From Verrucomicrobiaceae bacterium (GTDB taxonomy: Bacteria > Verrucomicrobiota > Verrucomicrobiia > Verrucomicrobiales > Verrucomicrobiaceae): DNA of 64,000 bases. The position numbers and the translations under genes were made by a program. The notes beneath the pieces were generated by a model that was not told the origin of the DNA, ran no database searches, and saw only the letters and a list, made by a program, of their open reading frames with translations. This document shows positions 27,003 to 35,758 of this stretch, one piece after another. Where the stretch lies: positions 434,001 to 498,000 of the forward strand of contig CANGYJ010000002.1 in assembly GCA_947458455.1 (NCBI GenBank). The letters are read 5' to 3'. Position 1 is the stretch's first letter; each line of letters opens with the position of its first letter.

Positions 27003-27974
27003 TCAACGCGTCGCACGCAGGCTGCCGGTGATGCCTTCGCGCAAAGAGGCGGGCAGCGGGCCCGTGGCCGAGGTGTCAGGCATGGCATCGGTGACGGTGA
27101 ACAGCTCGTGAAGCGTCTTCACCGCGTTCGCCGAACCGGCGGCGAGGTGGGCGTGACGCGGATTTTCCGCGGCGGAGGGTGTGCCCACGGCTTGCAGCGT
27201 GAGGCTGGGCACATCCAAGGCCCGCGCGAGGTGCGAGGCCGCGCCATCCACGCTGAGCACCAAGCGGGCACGCGAGATCAGGTGGAGGAATTCAGGCACC
27301 ATCGTCATGCCGGAGACATCTTCGACGGCGACGCCGAGTTCTTTGGCCTGCTGGGCGATGCGGGCGCAGTGCTCGTAGTGCCAGGGATCCATGCTGCCGG
27401 TAATGAGCATGCGTTTGAGGCCGAAATCATGCGCGGCACGCAGCAGCGTGGCCCATTGCCCCGGCTCGCAGGCCTTGGTGGATGAGGTGGTGACGGGGTG
27501 GAGCAGCAGGAAGGGCTCCGCCGGGCATAGGCCCTCACGTGTCCAGTCCTCCGGCGGTCGCTCAAGCACGGGCGGCTCGTAGCCGGTGCTGATCTCTGGC
27601 AAGGTGGCATCCCACAGCCAGCGGGCGAGATCACGCCGACCGGGCGCGATGACCTCCATCTGCGAATAAATCGCGCGGTGCGTGCGGGTGACCCAGCCCG
27701 GCTCGGGCACGAGGAGGGCCTTTTCCCGGCAGAAGGTGAAGGCGGCGGCGCGGGTGGTGCGCCCGCCTGGGTCGAAGGCGCGGAGGCTGTCTGGCATCCA
27801 GCGGCGCTTTCCGGTGGCGAACTGCGTGTGCGGCATGAGCTCGATGAGCGGCCGCCACTGCGGCGGGCACAGGAGATGCACCCGCTCGCCGGTGACGAGC
27901 GCGATTTTTCGCAGCACGGGCTCCAGCAGCACCGTGTCGCCGAGTTGTTTATGAAGAATCACCAGCTCGCCCAT
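27003..27974 (-). CDS. Glycosyltransferase family 9 (heptosyltransferase-like)
   Basis: This protein of about 323 residues starts MGELVILHKQLGDTVLLEPVL, the usual GT9 N-terminus with a Gly-Asp in the sugar-acceptor domain. FLLLHPVTTSSTKACEPGQWATLL and the C-terminal SRARLVLSVDGAASHLARALDVPSL form the ADP-heptose-type donor site. It probably adds a sugar to lipopolysaccharide core. A TTG start 13 codons upstream, directly after GGAGG, is an alternative. The sigma-factor gene lies just upstream on the same strand. Confidence 0.85.
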   Translation of the reverse strand: MGELVILHKQLGDTVLLEPVLRKIALVTGERVHLLCPPQWRPLIELMPHTQFATGKRRWMPDSLRAFDPGGRTTRAAAFTFCREKALLVPEPGWVTRTHRAIYSQMEVIAPGRRDLARWLWDATLPEISTGYEPPVLERPPEDWTREGLCPAEPFLLLHPVTTSSTKACEPGQWATLLRAAHDFGLKRMLITGSMDPWHYEHCARIAQQAKELGVAVEDVSGMTMVPEFLHLISRARLVLSVDGAASHLARALDVPSLTLQAVGTPSAAENPRHAHLAAGSANAVKTLHELFTVTDAMPDTSATGPLPASLREGITGSLRATR

Positions 27975-28019
27975 GTAAGGGGAAAATCTCAGCGCCTCCG
28001 TCAGAATGCGCAACCTCCA

Positions 28020-28712
28020 TCACGCACTTCGCAGCGCTTGCATGAGCGCATCGAGCTCCTCACGTACATCGCCGTCATTGCTCACGGTCTGGGCGATCTT
28101 GGCTTTCACCGCGTCGCGGAAACGCTTTCGCAGCCGGTGAATCGCCACTTTGACGGCTTCGAGGCTCAAACCGAGCTTTTCAGCGGCGACCGCCTGCGGA
28201 GTCGAATCGACCTCGACGGTGAGCCAGGGCTTCAGGGCATCAAAATGGGCCTTTTTGCCTTCGGTGGCCATTTCCGCTTCCAAACGGTTCAAACTTCTCG
28301 CCAGCACGGTGAGCGCCCATTGGCGGTCAAACTCGGCATCCGGCATGCCTGCGGCGGCATCGGCCATTTCTTCGTCCATCTCCGCATGTTCGAGACCGCC
28401 GCCGCGCTTTGCCGCGATGGCTTCATCGCGTTGATCGGCCGCGAAGTGCTTCAAGGCCCCGAGCAGGTAACTGCGGAAGCGACCACGCTCCGGCCTCGCG
28501 CCTTCGATGGCGCCACCGGCGAGCAGTTCGGCAAAAAAAATCATGCGCCAGCTCTCTCGCCGCATCGTCTTCTCGCCTTTCCCGTCGCAGAAATGCCACC
28601 ACCGGCGCATAGTAGGCTTCACACAACTCGCTGAGCGCCGCTGCGGCCTGCGTGTCGCTTCCGCGTGAGCGTGCGACCAGCTCCAGCGGGTGTTGTGGAA
28701 GGAGGAAGTCAT
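28020..28712 (-). CDS. ECF-type sigma factor with two compensating frameshifts
   Basis: The ORF is open for 230 residues. Its ends match a PVC-type ECF sigma factor: the start MTSSFHNTRWS, then from about residue 58 FFAELLAGGAIEGARPERGR, AAKRGGGLEHAEMDEEM and the region-4 helix EAVKVAIHRLRKRFRDAV. Residues about 12-57 do not fit. The missing region 2 (RGSDTQAAAALSELCEAYY, FLRRERREDDAARELAHDFF) is present in the next frame. A one-base loss near 28680 and a gain in the run of eight T at 28533-28540 would explain this. The start overlaps the kinase stop as ATGA. As written the protein lacks a normal region 2 and is probably inactive unless slippage corrects it. Confidence 0.75.
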   Translation of the reverse strand: MTSSFHNTRWSWSHAHAEATRRPQRRSASCVKPTMRRWWHFCDGKGEKTMRRESWRMIFFAELLAGGAIEGARPERGRFRSYLLGALKHFAADQRDEAIAAKRGGGLEHAEMDEEMADAAAGMPDAEFDRQWALTVLARSLNRLEAEMATEGKKAHFDALKPWLTVEVDSTPQAVAAEKLGLSLEAVKVAIHRLRKRFRDAVKAKIAQTVSNDGDVREELDALMQALRSA

Positions 28713-29518
28713 GGCTTGGGAAATGCATCCGGCGTGAAGGAGATCAAATCGAGTCCAATGTCGCCGGTGAGCATCTCGTAACAGACCACGCCGTGGCTGT
28801 AGATGTCCGCGCGATGATCGACGCTGGAAGGCTGCTCGATCTGCTTGGGGGCCATGTAGGGCGCGGTGCCGAGCTTTGCGCCGCTTTGCGTGAGCAGCAT
28901 GTCACCGCCTTTTTCATTGAGGATCTTCGCGATACCGAAGTCGGCGGTCTTCACCCGGCCCTTCAAATCGAGCAGGATGTTCTCCGGTTTGATGTCGCGA
29001 TGCAAAACGCCCTGGGTGTGGGCGAATTGAAGCGCATCGCAGATGGCCGGGATGATCTTCAATGCCTGCTCCGGGGTGAAACGGCCCGCCCGCATGGCCT
29101 GGCGGAGGTTCACACCATCGACGAACTCCATGATAAGGTAGTGCAATGGCTCGGAAGTGTGGTCCAGCCCTCTGGGCTGGTCAGAGCGCAGTCCAGAGGA
29201 CTGCACCACACTACCAAAATCATGCACCGCGACGATGCTCGGACGGCTGAGCCTTGCCAGCACGCGGCCTTCGCGATTAAACCGCTCGGCAAAGCCCGGC
29301 GTGGCCGCGAGGGACTTTGGCAGCACTTTGACGGCGACGATGCGGTCGAGCTTGGGCTGCCGTGCTTTAAAGACGGCGCTCATGCCGCCGTGGCCGATGA
29401 GGCCGAGGATTTCGAGATCGGGAAACGCGGTGGCGATTTCTTCCAGCGTGGGCAAATCGGCCCGTTTCAGAGGCAGCGTGTCGGCGTCGCCATCGGTCGG
29501 CATGGCGGCGGCAGCCAT
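28709..29518 (-). pseudogene. Degenerate Ser/Thr protein kinase, C-lobe truncated
   Basis: The 269 residues carry a recognisable Hanks-type kinase: Gly loop IGHGGMSAVF (41-50), Lys64, HRDIKPEN (173-180) and DFG (193-195). Several things are wrong. The APE motif is APK (223-225), and the C-lobe ends about 20 residues after DIYSHGVVCYEML, so helices F-I are mostly missing. An in-frame palindrome inserts about 20 residues (103-122) after VHDFG. The 5' frame is open upstream, and GLDPAGLMAAAAMP resembles a zinc-ribbon leader that has lost its cysteines. Catalysis is doubtful. Its stop overlaps the sigma-factor start. Confidence 0.75.
29157..29211. repeat. In-frame palindromic element A (kinase gene)
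   Basis: This 55-base element has inverted GTGTGGT/ACCACAC ends and two inner hairpins (CCAGCCCTCTGGGCTGG and CAGTCCAGAGGACTG). It is translated on the minus strand as VVQSSGLRSDQPRGLDHT. A closely related element lies in the PVC dehydrogenase gene in the same frame. Confidence 0.85.
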
Positions 29519-29610
29519 GAGGCCGGCAGGATCGAGACCGTGGAAGGGATCCGTGGATGAGGAGTGCCTGTCACCGGTTGCCTGAGGGACTCGGCAGCGG
29601 AGGTTACATG

Positions 29611-29636
29611 AAAAGTGGCCGCGAAGGGCCACTTTC
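29611..29636. other. Hairpin upstream of aldose epimerase gene
   Basis: AAAGTGGCC and GGCCACTTT form a perfect nine-pair stem around a six-base loop, between the divergent kinase remnant and the epimerase gene. There is no T run, so a terminator is doubtful. It could be a small repeat or an mRNA leader structure. Confidence 0.4.
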
Positions 29637-29688
29637 ACTCCTTGCGCTATGGCCCGCCAACCGCCAAAATCGCCGCTCACACCCCACC

Positions 29689-30807
29689 ATGAGCCGATTC
29701 GCGCCCTTTTTGTGCCTTTTCATCCTCGCCGCCGTCTCGATGGCGGCGGAGAAGGCCTCCGTGGACTCCATCACGTGGGGAAAAACGGCGGCCGGTGAGA
29801 AGGTGCGCCTCTTCACGCTGAAGAACGCCGCGGGCATGGAAGCGAAGATCACGAACTACGGCGGCATTATCGTGGCGCTGAGCGTGCTGGACCATAAAGG
29901 CCAGCTCGCCGATGTGGTGCTCGGCTTTGACACGTTGGAGCCTTACCTCGGCAAACATCCGCACTTCGGCGCTTTGACCGGCCGTTACGCCAACCGCATC
30001 GGCGGGGCGAAATTTAAGCTCAACGGCCAGGAGGTGCAGGTGACGGCGAACTCGGGCAAAAACCACATCCATGGCGGTGTGGAGAATTTTGCGAAGAAGG
30101 TCTGGAAGGCCTCCGATTTCCAAAAAGACGGCCGCGTGGGCGTGGAGATGCGTTACACGAGCCCGGATGGCGAGGAGGGCTTTCCCGGCACGCTCGAATG
30201 CCTCGTGACCTACACGCTGAAAGCGGACAACACGCTCGAAATCAAATACCGCGCCACTGCGGACAAGGCCACCGTCGTGAACCTCACCAACCACAGCTAC
30301 TTCAACCTCGCTGGCGAAGGCAGCGGCGATGTGCTGGGCCACGAGATGATGATCGCCGCCACCGAGTACACGCCTACGGATGACGCTTTGATCCCCACCG
30401 GCGAGATCGCGAGCATCGTGGGCACGCCGCTGGAGTTCAATGTGCCGCTGAAGATCGGCAGCCGCATCGGTTCGGACTTCAAAGCACTCGTGCAGGGCAA
30501 AGGCTACGATCACAATTACATCCTCCGCGCCGGAACGGGCCTGCGCCTCGCCGCGAAAGTTCGCGAGCCGAAGAGCGGTCGCGTCATGACGGTGATGACG
30601 ACGGAGCCCGGCGTGCAGCTTTACACCGGCAATCATCTCAAAGGCGTGGCTGGCAAGAGCGGCCATGTGTATGAAAAGCGCCACGGCTTTTGCCTTGAGA
30701 CGCAGCATTATCCCGACAGCCCGAACCAGCCCGCCTTCCCGCCCGTGGTGCTGCATCCCGGCGATGTTTATCAAAGCACCACCTCTTTCCAGTTCAGCGC
30801 CGAGTGA
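29689..30807 (+). CDS. Aldose 1-epimerase (galactose mutarotase), exported
   Basis: This 372-residue protein has a signal peptide (MSRFAPFLCLFILAAVSMAAE) followed by a full galactose mutarotase domain. Landmarks are TNYGGIIVALSV, GRYANRIGGAKF, the His in LTNHSYFNLAGEGSG, and FCLETQHYPDSPNQPAFP with the catalytic-type Glu. It interconverts alpha and beta anomers of aldoses. The start is set by the signal peptide. Its stop overlaps the GTG start of the phosphatase gene. Confidence 0.93.
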   Translation: MSRFAPFLCLFILAAVSMAAEKASVDSITWGKTAAGEKVRLFTLKNAAGMEAKITNYGGIIVALSVLDHKGQLADVVLGFDTLEPYLGKHPHFGALTGRYANRIGGAKFKLNGQEVQVTANSGKNHIHGGVENFAKKVWKASDFQKDGRVGVEMRYTSPDGEEGFPGTLECLVTYTLKADNTLEIKYRATADKATVVNLTNHSYFNLAGEGSGDVLGHEMMIAATEYTPTDDALIPTGEIASIVGTPLEFNVPLKIGSRIGSDFKALVQGKGYDHNYILRAGTGLRLAAKVREPKSGRVMTVMTTEPGVQLYTGNHLKGVAGKSGHVYEKRHGFCLETQHYPDSPNQPAFPPVVLHPGDVYQSTTSFQFSAE

Positions 30808-31655
30808 TCACCGACGACATCAAGCCCCCCCAAGCCAGCAAGACTGCCCCCGTTTTTGTCGCCGAGTCCGTCACGGAGCCTGCTTTCATCCAAGAGCAGG
30901 ACTTTGCCGCCCGCCAGTATCGCGGCCGCCGTGAGAACCAGGAGGACTACTACGCCTTTGCTGATGCCGCCGAGCCCGGCGAGCGCAGCTTGGAGCGTCT
31001 CATGCTCGTCGTGGGCGACGGTCTCGGTGCCCATGCCGGTGGCAGCGTGGCCAGTTACATCGGCGTGAATGCCTTTGTCCGCGCCTACCACGAGGTGGAC
31101 GGTTATCCGGCGGAAAAGCTCCACCATGCCCTGCAAACCGCGAACAGCACCCTCGGCTACATCACCGACCGCATGCCCGCCGTGGCGCCGCCGATGGGCA
31201 CCACGATGATCGGCGCACTCGTGACGCAAAAATGGATGGAATGGATCAGCGTGGGCGATTCGCCGCTCTTCCTCTTCCGCGAAGGGAAACTCAACCGCAT
31301 CAATCAGGACCACTCGCTCGCCCCGCTCATCGAAGAGCGGGCCAAACGCGGTGAAATCACCGCTGAGGAGGCCGCGAACCATCCCGACCGCCACACCCTG
31401 CAATCCGCCCTGCTTGGCATGCCCATGGCGATGATCGACTCGCCTCCGCACCCCATCGCCCTGCAAAAGGGCGACATCATCATCGGTGCCAGCGACGGTA
31501 TTTTCACCCTCAGCGACAAGGCCCTTGAAGAACTCCTCGCCTTCGGCAAGCACACCACCGCCGATAAAATCGCCGACGCCATCATCTTCGCCATCCGCCG
31601 CATCAACTACGAGCGCCAGGACAACACGAGCGTGGGCGTGGTGAAGATCGCGTAA
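30804..31655 (+). CDS. PP2C-type protein phosphatase
   Basis: This 283-residue PPM/PP2C domain protein has RRENQEDYYAF, VVGDGLGAHAGG, GTTMIGALV, ISVGDSPLFLF, IIGASDGIFTL and the terminal DNTSVGVV, covering the aspartates that bind the two metals. It removes phosphate from Ser/Thr residues and could antagonise Hanks-type kinases such as the damaged one upstream. Translation starts at GTG inside the epimerase stop (GTGA), so it is coupled to an otherwise unrelated gene. Confidence 0.9.
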   Translation: MITDDIKPPQASKTAPVFVAESVTEPAFIQEQDFAARQYRGRRENQEDYYAFADAAEPGERSLERLMLVVGDGLGAHAGGSVASYIGVNAFVRAYHEVDGYPAEKLHHALQTANSTLGYITDRMPAVAPPMGTTMIGALVTQKWMEWISVGDSPLFLFREGKLNRINQDHSLAPLIEERAKRGEITAEEAANHPDRHTLQSALLGMPMAMIDSPPHPIALQKGDIIIGASDGIFTLSDKALEELLAFGKHTTADKIADAIIFAIRRINYERQDNTSVGVVKIA

Positions 31656-32133
31656 TGAGTAGGAGACAGTCTGCCGACCGACCTCGTTTTTTGCCGCAGA
31701 GGCGCAAAGAGGAGGCATCCGGGAAATTCGTGCATTCTTCGACCACGGGCGAATGGCGGCTCCCCTCACCTAACCTCTCCCCGCCATCCCACCAAAAAGC
31801 AGACGGATACGACCAGCGGGGAGAGGAACTGGAAAGTGCACGGCATGAGTTTAGGCTGCTTTACCTTCACATGGCAGAAGCTCACGCGAATCGAGAGCCG
31901 ATGCGGATATTCCGGTCCCTCTCCCCGCGAACGGTGCCCGATGTTTTCAACGCATGATGCGGGGAGAGGTTAGGTGAGGGGACATCAAGCGATCTTCCGT
32001 CGGAAGAAGGCACCAAATTCCCGGATGAACCCGATCTCTGCGCCCTTTGCTCCTCTGCCCCTTTGCGGCAAACCGTGTCAATTCATGCCGGAAATGTGCC
32101 CCGATGGCTTGATGACCCGCCTGGGCTCTTGTA
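31656..32133. other. 478-base gap containing a triple-nested palindrome
   Basis: I see no gene here. The space is filled by the nested repeat at 31688-32073 and short flanks. Confidence 0.7.
31688..32073. repeat. Triple-nested palindromic repeat
   Basis: The outer pair is TTTGCCGCAGAGGCGCAAAG facing CCTCTGCCCCTTTGCGGCAA. The middle pair is TCCCCTCACCTAACCTCTCC (31761 on) facing GGGGAGAGGTTAGGTGAGGG (31961 on). The inner pair is AGCGGGGAGAGGAA facing TCCCTCTCCCCGC. A shorter relative lies at 52747-52902. Confidence 0.75.
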
Positions 32134-34368
32134 ATGGCCGACATGCCTTACTCAGCCGACACCTCTTGGATGCTCGCTCTCGAGTCCTTCTTGCTCGACG
32201 AGCCGGCCGTGGAGGCGATCCGGCTCGATCCGACATCAAAGAAGGTCGAGATGGCCACGCTAGGCCGCGTGGATGGGGAATTGCTCCAATCAAAGCTCGC
32301 CGAGGTGCTTCGCAGCATTGATGCAAAGTGGCTCAAGCAGATGCCGGAACACACCGCGTTGCTGGAGGTGAGCCAAAAAAGCGGCGTGGTGCAGATCGGC
32401 AAACCCTCCTGTCCCACCGCGCCTTCATTTTGGAAGTGGCGTGAGTTTGAATGGCCGGAGGCGGATGAGATGGAGCAGGAGAGCGATGAGGAATGGCGCA
32501 CGCTGGCCGTGCAGGCGGCGATTTGTGGCCTGGCATTGGTGGCGGGCTACCTGGTCGAAAAGTTCGCCGAGGCGCCGATGTGGTTCTCGCAGGCCCTGTT
32601 TGGCATTTCGCTCATTTCCGGAGCTTGGGACGCGGCGAAGGATGCGTGGGAAAACATCCGCGAAGGCCGCCTGGATGTGCATTTCCTCATGCTCGCCGTC
32701 GCGCTGGGTGCAGTGGCGATTGGGGCTTGGGAGGAAGGAGCGCTGCTGCTCTTCCTTTTCTCCACCAGCGGCGCTTTGGAGCACTTTGTGCTCTACCGCA
32801 CGCACCGCGAGATCAATGCGCTGACGAAGGCCGCGCCGAAGTTCGCCCATGTGCTGCTGCCGGATGGAACGACGGAGGATCGCGGCGTGGCCGGGCTGCG
32901 CATCGGCGATGTGATCGTGGTGAAGCCGGACGAGCTCTTCGCGGTGGATGGCAGCGTCGTCTCCGGACTCACGGCGGCGGATGAATCCACGCTCACTGGC
33001 GAGGCCATGCCGATCACGAAGGAAACCGGTGCGGCCATCTTTGGCGGCACGCTGAATCTTTGGGGCCTCGTGCAGGTGCGGGTGGATAAACTGGCCACGC
33101 AAAGCTCGCTTGCGAAAATCATCACGCTGATCCAAACGGCGCAAAAGATGCGCGCACCCAGCCAGCGCTTCACCGACCGCTTTGGCACGCGTTACACGCT
33201 GCTGACACTCGGGATCGTGGCGCTGATGTTTTTCGTGTGGTGGCTCGTTTTTGGCATTCCGCCCTTCGAAAACACCGCCGCGTCGAAGTCGTCGTTTTAT
33301 CGGGCCATGACGCTGCTGGTCGTGATGAGCCCCTGTGCGCTCGTTTTGTCCATCCCGTCGGCCATTCTCGCCGCCATCGCGTGGGGAGCACGGCATGGTA
33401 TTTTGTTTCGCGGCGGTGCGGCCATCGAAAAGCTCGCCGAGGTGGATGTGATCGCCATGGACAAGACCGGCACGCTCACGGAGGGAGAGCTGAAGGTGAC
33501 CAAGATCGAATCCTTCCCCGCCGGCCGTGAAGACGATGTGTTGCGCATCGCGGTGAATCTGGAATCGAACTCGAACCACCCCATCGCCCGCGCCATCACG
33601 CGTCATGGGCAGGCGAAGGGCTTCGTGGCGGAAAAACTGGCCGAGTTTCACTCCATTGCCGGCCAGGGACTCCGCGGACGCACCGAAAGCGGCCTCAGCT
33701 ATGTGGGCAGGCGTGAACTCGTGCATGACAGCGCTCTCGGCGATGCCTTGGCGGGCGTTCCCGATGCGCCACTGGGCTTCAGCGAGGTCTGGGTGCTGCA
33801 CGAGCAGATCGTCGGCCGCATTTTGCTCAAGGACGAAGTCCGCCCCGGCAGTCGTGCGGTGCTCGAAAGCCTCGCCAAAGATGGCGTGCGCACCATCATG
33901 CTCACTGGCGACCGCCGCGCTGCCGCCACCGAGGTCGCGAAGCAGCTCGGCCTCAGCGAAGTGCGTGCCGGATTGCATCCTGAGGACAAAGTGGCCGCCA
34001 TTCACGAGCTCACGCAGCAAGGTCACAAAGTCGCCATGGTCGGCGATGGCGTGAACGACGCCCCCAGCCTCGCCGCCGCCCACGTCAGCGTCGCCATGGG
34101 GGCCCGCGGCAGCGATGCCGCGCTGGAGCAGAGCGATGTCGTGCTGATGAAGGACAAGATCGAAAAGCTCCTCTCCGCCCGCCGCATCAGCGCCCACGCC
34201 CGCCGCATCATCCAGCAAAACATCGTGATCTCCCTCGGCAGCGTCATCATCATGGCTGTGGCATCGCTCTTTGGCATCGTGCCGCTCAGCCTCGGCGTGC
34301 TGACGCATGAGGGGAGCACGGTGCTCGTGTGCTTGAACAGCTTGAGACTGCTGTTTGAGAAGGAGTGA
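32134..34368 (+). CDS. P1B-4-type heavy-metal ATPase
   Basis: This 744-residue metal-pumping P-type ATPase has a ferredoxin-like N-terminal domain without a CxxC (about 10-70), the transmembrane core, phosphorylation site Asp443 (MDKTGTLTEG), GDRRAAATEVA and the hinge MVGDGVNDAPSL. The metal-site motifs are Ser399-Pro400-Cys401 in place of CPC, and HEGST at 725-729. SPC with HEGxT marks the P1B-4 group, which exports Co, Fe(II) or Zn. The missing N-terminal metal-binding cysteines are usual for this group. No metal-responsive regulator is adjacent. Confidence 0.92.
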   Translation: MADMPYSADTSWMLALESFLLDEPAVEAIRLDPTSKKVEMATLGRVDGELLQSKLAEVLRSIDAKWLKQMPEHTALLEVSQKSGVVQIGKPSCPTAPSFWKWREFEWPEADEMEQESDEEWRTLAVQAAICGLALVAGYLVEKFAEAPMWFSQALFGISLISGAWDAAKDAWENIREGRLDVHFLMLAVALGAVAIGAWEEGALLLFLFSTSGALEHFVLYRTHREINALTKAAPKFAHVLLPDGTTEDRGVAGLRIGDVIVVKPDELFAVDGSVVSGLTAADESTLTGEAMPITKETGAAIFGGTLNLWGLVQVRVDKLATQSSLAKIITLIQTAQKMRAPSQRFTDRFGTRYTLLTLGIVALMFFVWWLVFGIPPFENTAASKSSFYRAMTLLVVMSPCALVLSIPSAILAAIAWGARHGILFRGGAAIEKLAEVDVIAMDKTGTLTEGELKVTKIESFPAGREDDVLRIAVNLESNSNHPIARAITRHGQAKGFVAEKLAEFHSIAGQGLRGRTESGLSYVGRRELVHDSALGDALAGVPDAPLGFSEVWVLHEQIVGRILLKDEVRPGSRAVLESLAKDGVRTIMLTGDRRAAATEVAKQLGLSEVRAGLHPEDKVAAIHELTQQGHKVAMVGDGVNDAPSLAAAHVSVAMGARGSDAALEQSDVVLMKDKIEKLLSARRISAHARRIIQQNIVISLGSVIIMAVASLFGIVPLSLGVLTHEGSTVLVCLNSLRLLFEKE

Positions 34369-34409
34369 GGCAGAGCGATGCCATGAATGACTTCCAAGTG
34401 CGTTTGCCG

Positions 34410-34497
34410 TTTTGGAGTGCTCCAGCCCTCTGGAGCTTTTCGCAGGCCGTGAGACGTGCAAAAGCGCCAGAGGACTGGCGCACTCCAGGACGCTGGC
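34410..34497. repeat. REPIN-like palindrome related to the RAYT flanks
   Basis: The left arm TTTTGGAGTGCTCCAGCCCT and its continuation TCTGGAGCTTTT face AAAAGCGCCAGAGGACTGGC and CGCACTCCAGGA. Each arm contains a CCAG-CCTCTGG hairpin. The right end (34481-34501) matches the right end of the RAYT-flanking element near 9282-9303 almost base for base. The rest of the 267-base gap between the ATPase and pgsA genes shows no gene. Confidence 0.75.
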
Positions 34498-34635
34498 GCG
34501 GCACATGTGAGCGTGATTGCACGCCGTGCCCTGAAGATTTTTAACCCGGCCTCGATTTTTCCCATGACGAGCAGAAAACTCCTCGTCACGCCCGTTGCAC
34601 GCTCCGGCATCTCCCGCTAGAAGCAGCCCGCCCGA

Positions 34636-35208
34636 ATGAACCTTCCGAACCAGATCACCCTCGCCCGCCTCGTCCTCACGGCGGTGTTTGTGGCGTGTTT
34701 TTATCTGCCGTGGTCGAATCACCTCTCGATCGCGGCGCTGGTGTTTGGGCTGGCCTCGATCACCGACTACCTCGACGGCTCCATCGCCCGGTCCCGGGGC
34801 ATCGTGACGAACTTCGGCAAGCTCTTCGATTCGCTGGCGGACAAGGTGCTCATCGCCGCCGCTTTCATCCTGCTCGTCGATCTGGGGGATCTGCCCGCGT
34901 GGATCGCCATCGTGGTGTTGGCGCGGGAGTTTTGCGTCACCGGCATCCGCCTCATCGCCGCAGGGCAGGGTGCCATCCTGGCAGCGGAAAAGCTGGGCAA
35001 GCACAAGATGGTCTGGCAGATCATCACGGTAAGCTGGTTCCTCGTCCAGCGTGCCTCGGCGGAGACGCTTTTTAGCTTCGCCAAGCCGCTTTTCACTCAC
35101 ACGCCCGCCTGGGTGCCCACGGCGATCATCTATTTCACCACGCTGCTGACGCTGGTCTCCGGCTTCAGCTACTTTTGGAAAAACAAACACCTCTTCAACG
35201 ACGCATGA
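34636..35208 (+). CDS. pgsA: CDP-diacylglycerol-glycerol-3-phosphate 3-phosphatidyltransferase
   Basis: This 190-residue membrane enzyme makes phosphatidylglycerophosphate, the committed step to phosphatidylglycerol and cardiolipin. The CDP-alcohol phosphatidyltransferase motif is complete: Asp47-Gly48, Ala51-Arg52, Gly61, Asp65 and Asp69. Several membrane helices follow. Its substrate CDP-diacylglycerol would come from the cdsA product encoded near 51.5 kb. Its stop overlaps the ridA-like start as ATGA. Confidence 0.92.
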   Translation: MNLPNQITLARLVLTAVFVACFYLPWSNHLSIAALVFGLASITDYLDGSIARSRGIVTNFGKLFDSLADKVLIAAAFILLVDLGDLPAWIAIVVLAREFCVTGIRLIAAGQGAILAAEKLGKHKMVWQIITVSWFLVQRASAETLFSFAKPLFTHTPAWVPTAIIYFTTLLTLVSGFSYFWKNKHLFNDA

Positions 35209-35666
35209 CACCCGAAGCCCAGCTCACCACTCTCGGACTCACCCTGCCACCGCCGCCGCCGCGTGGAGGCGTTTACAAGCCCGTCGTGATCGTCGGCAAT
35301 GTGGCCTACGTCTCTGGTCACGGCCCTTACCGGGGCCCCGATGACTACATCTGCGGTCGAGTCGGTGCCGACATGAGCCTGGAGGAAGGCAAAGCCGCCG
35401 CCCGCCAAGTCGGTCTCGCGATGCTCGCCACCCTGAAGAGCGAACTCGGTAGCCTCGACCGCGTGAAGCGCGTGGTGAAGCTCCTCGGCATGGTCAACAG
35501 TACGCCGGATTTCGGCGAGCATCCGAAGGTCATCAATGGCTGCAGCGAGCTCTTTGGCCAGGTGTGGGGCGAGGAAAACGGCATCGGTGCCCGCAGCGCC
35601 GTGGGCATGGGATCGCTTCCTGGTAACATCGCCGTCGAGATCGAGGGCATCTTTGAGATTGGCTGA
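35205..35666 (+). CDS. RidA/YjgF-family protein
   Basis: This 153-residue protein belongs to the longer RidA-like subgroup. It has VVIVGNVAYVSGHGPYRG and the active-site region GARSAVGMGSLPGNIAVEIEGIF, with the conserved Arg and Glu. RidA proteins deaminate reactive enamine/imine intermediates of PLP enzymes, though subgroups differ. The start at MTPEAQLTTLG overlaps the pgsA stop, giving translational coupling to an unrelated gene. Confidence 0.88.
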   Translation: MTPEAQLTTLGLTLPPPPPRGGVYKPVVIVGNVAYVSGHGPYRGPDDYICGRVGADMSLEEGKAAARQVGLAMLATLKSELGSLDRVKRVVKLLGMVNSTPDFGEHPKVINGCSELFGQVWGEENGIGARSAVGMGSLPGNIAVEIEGIFEIG

Positions 35667-35683
35667 TCGACTGGGGCAGGGGA

Positions 35684-35758
35684 GTACTGGATTGATGGAG
35701 TCGTGGAGGATTGGAAATCCAATCACCCCATCACCCCACGATTCCATCACTCCATCCG
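35684..35758. repeat. ATTGGAAATCCAAT-centred palindrome
   Basis: GATGGAGTCGTGGAGGATTG faces CAATCACC and CGATTCCATCACTCCATC around the perfect core ATTGGAAATCCAAT. It lies between the convergent ridA-like and mutT genes and overlaps the mutT 3' end. It could serve as a bidirectional transcription stop and belongs to the same word family as the repeats near 23.4 and 59.3 kb. Confidence 0.5.

Noticed and set aside
32425..35211. Open frame of 928 codons on the - strand
   Set aside because: It runs antisense across the metal ATPase and pgsA genes, both of which have clear family motifs; the His/Arg/Asp-rich translation has no domain.
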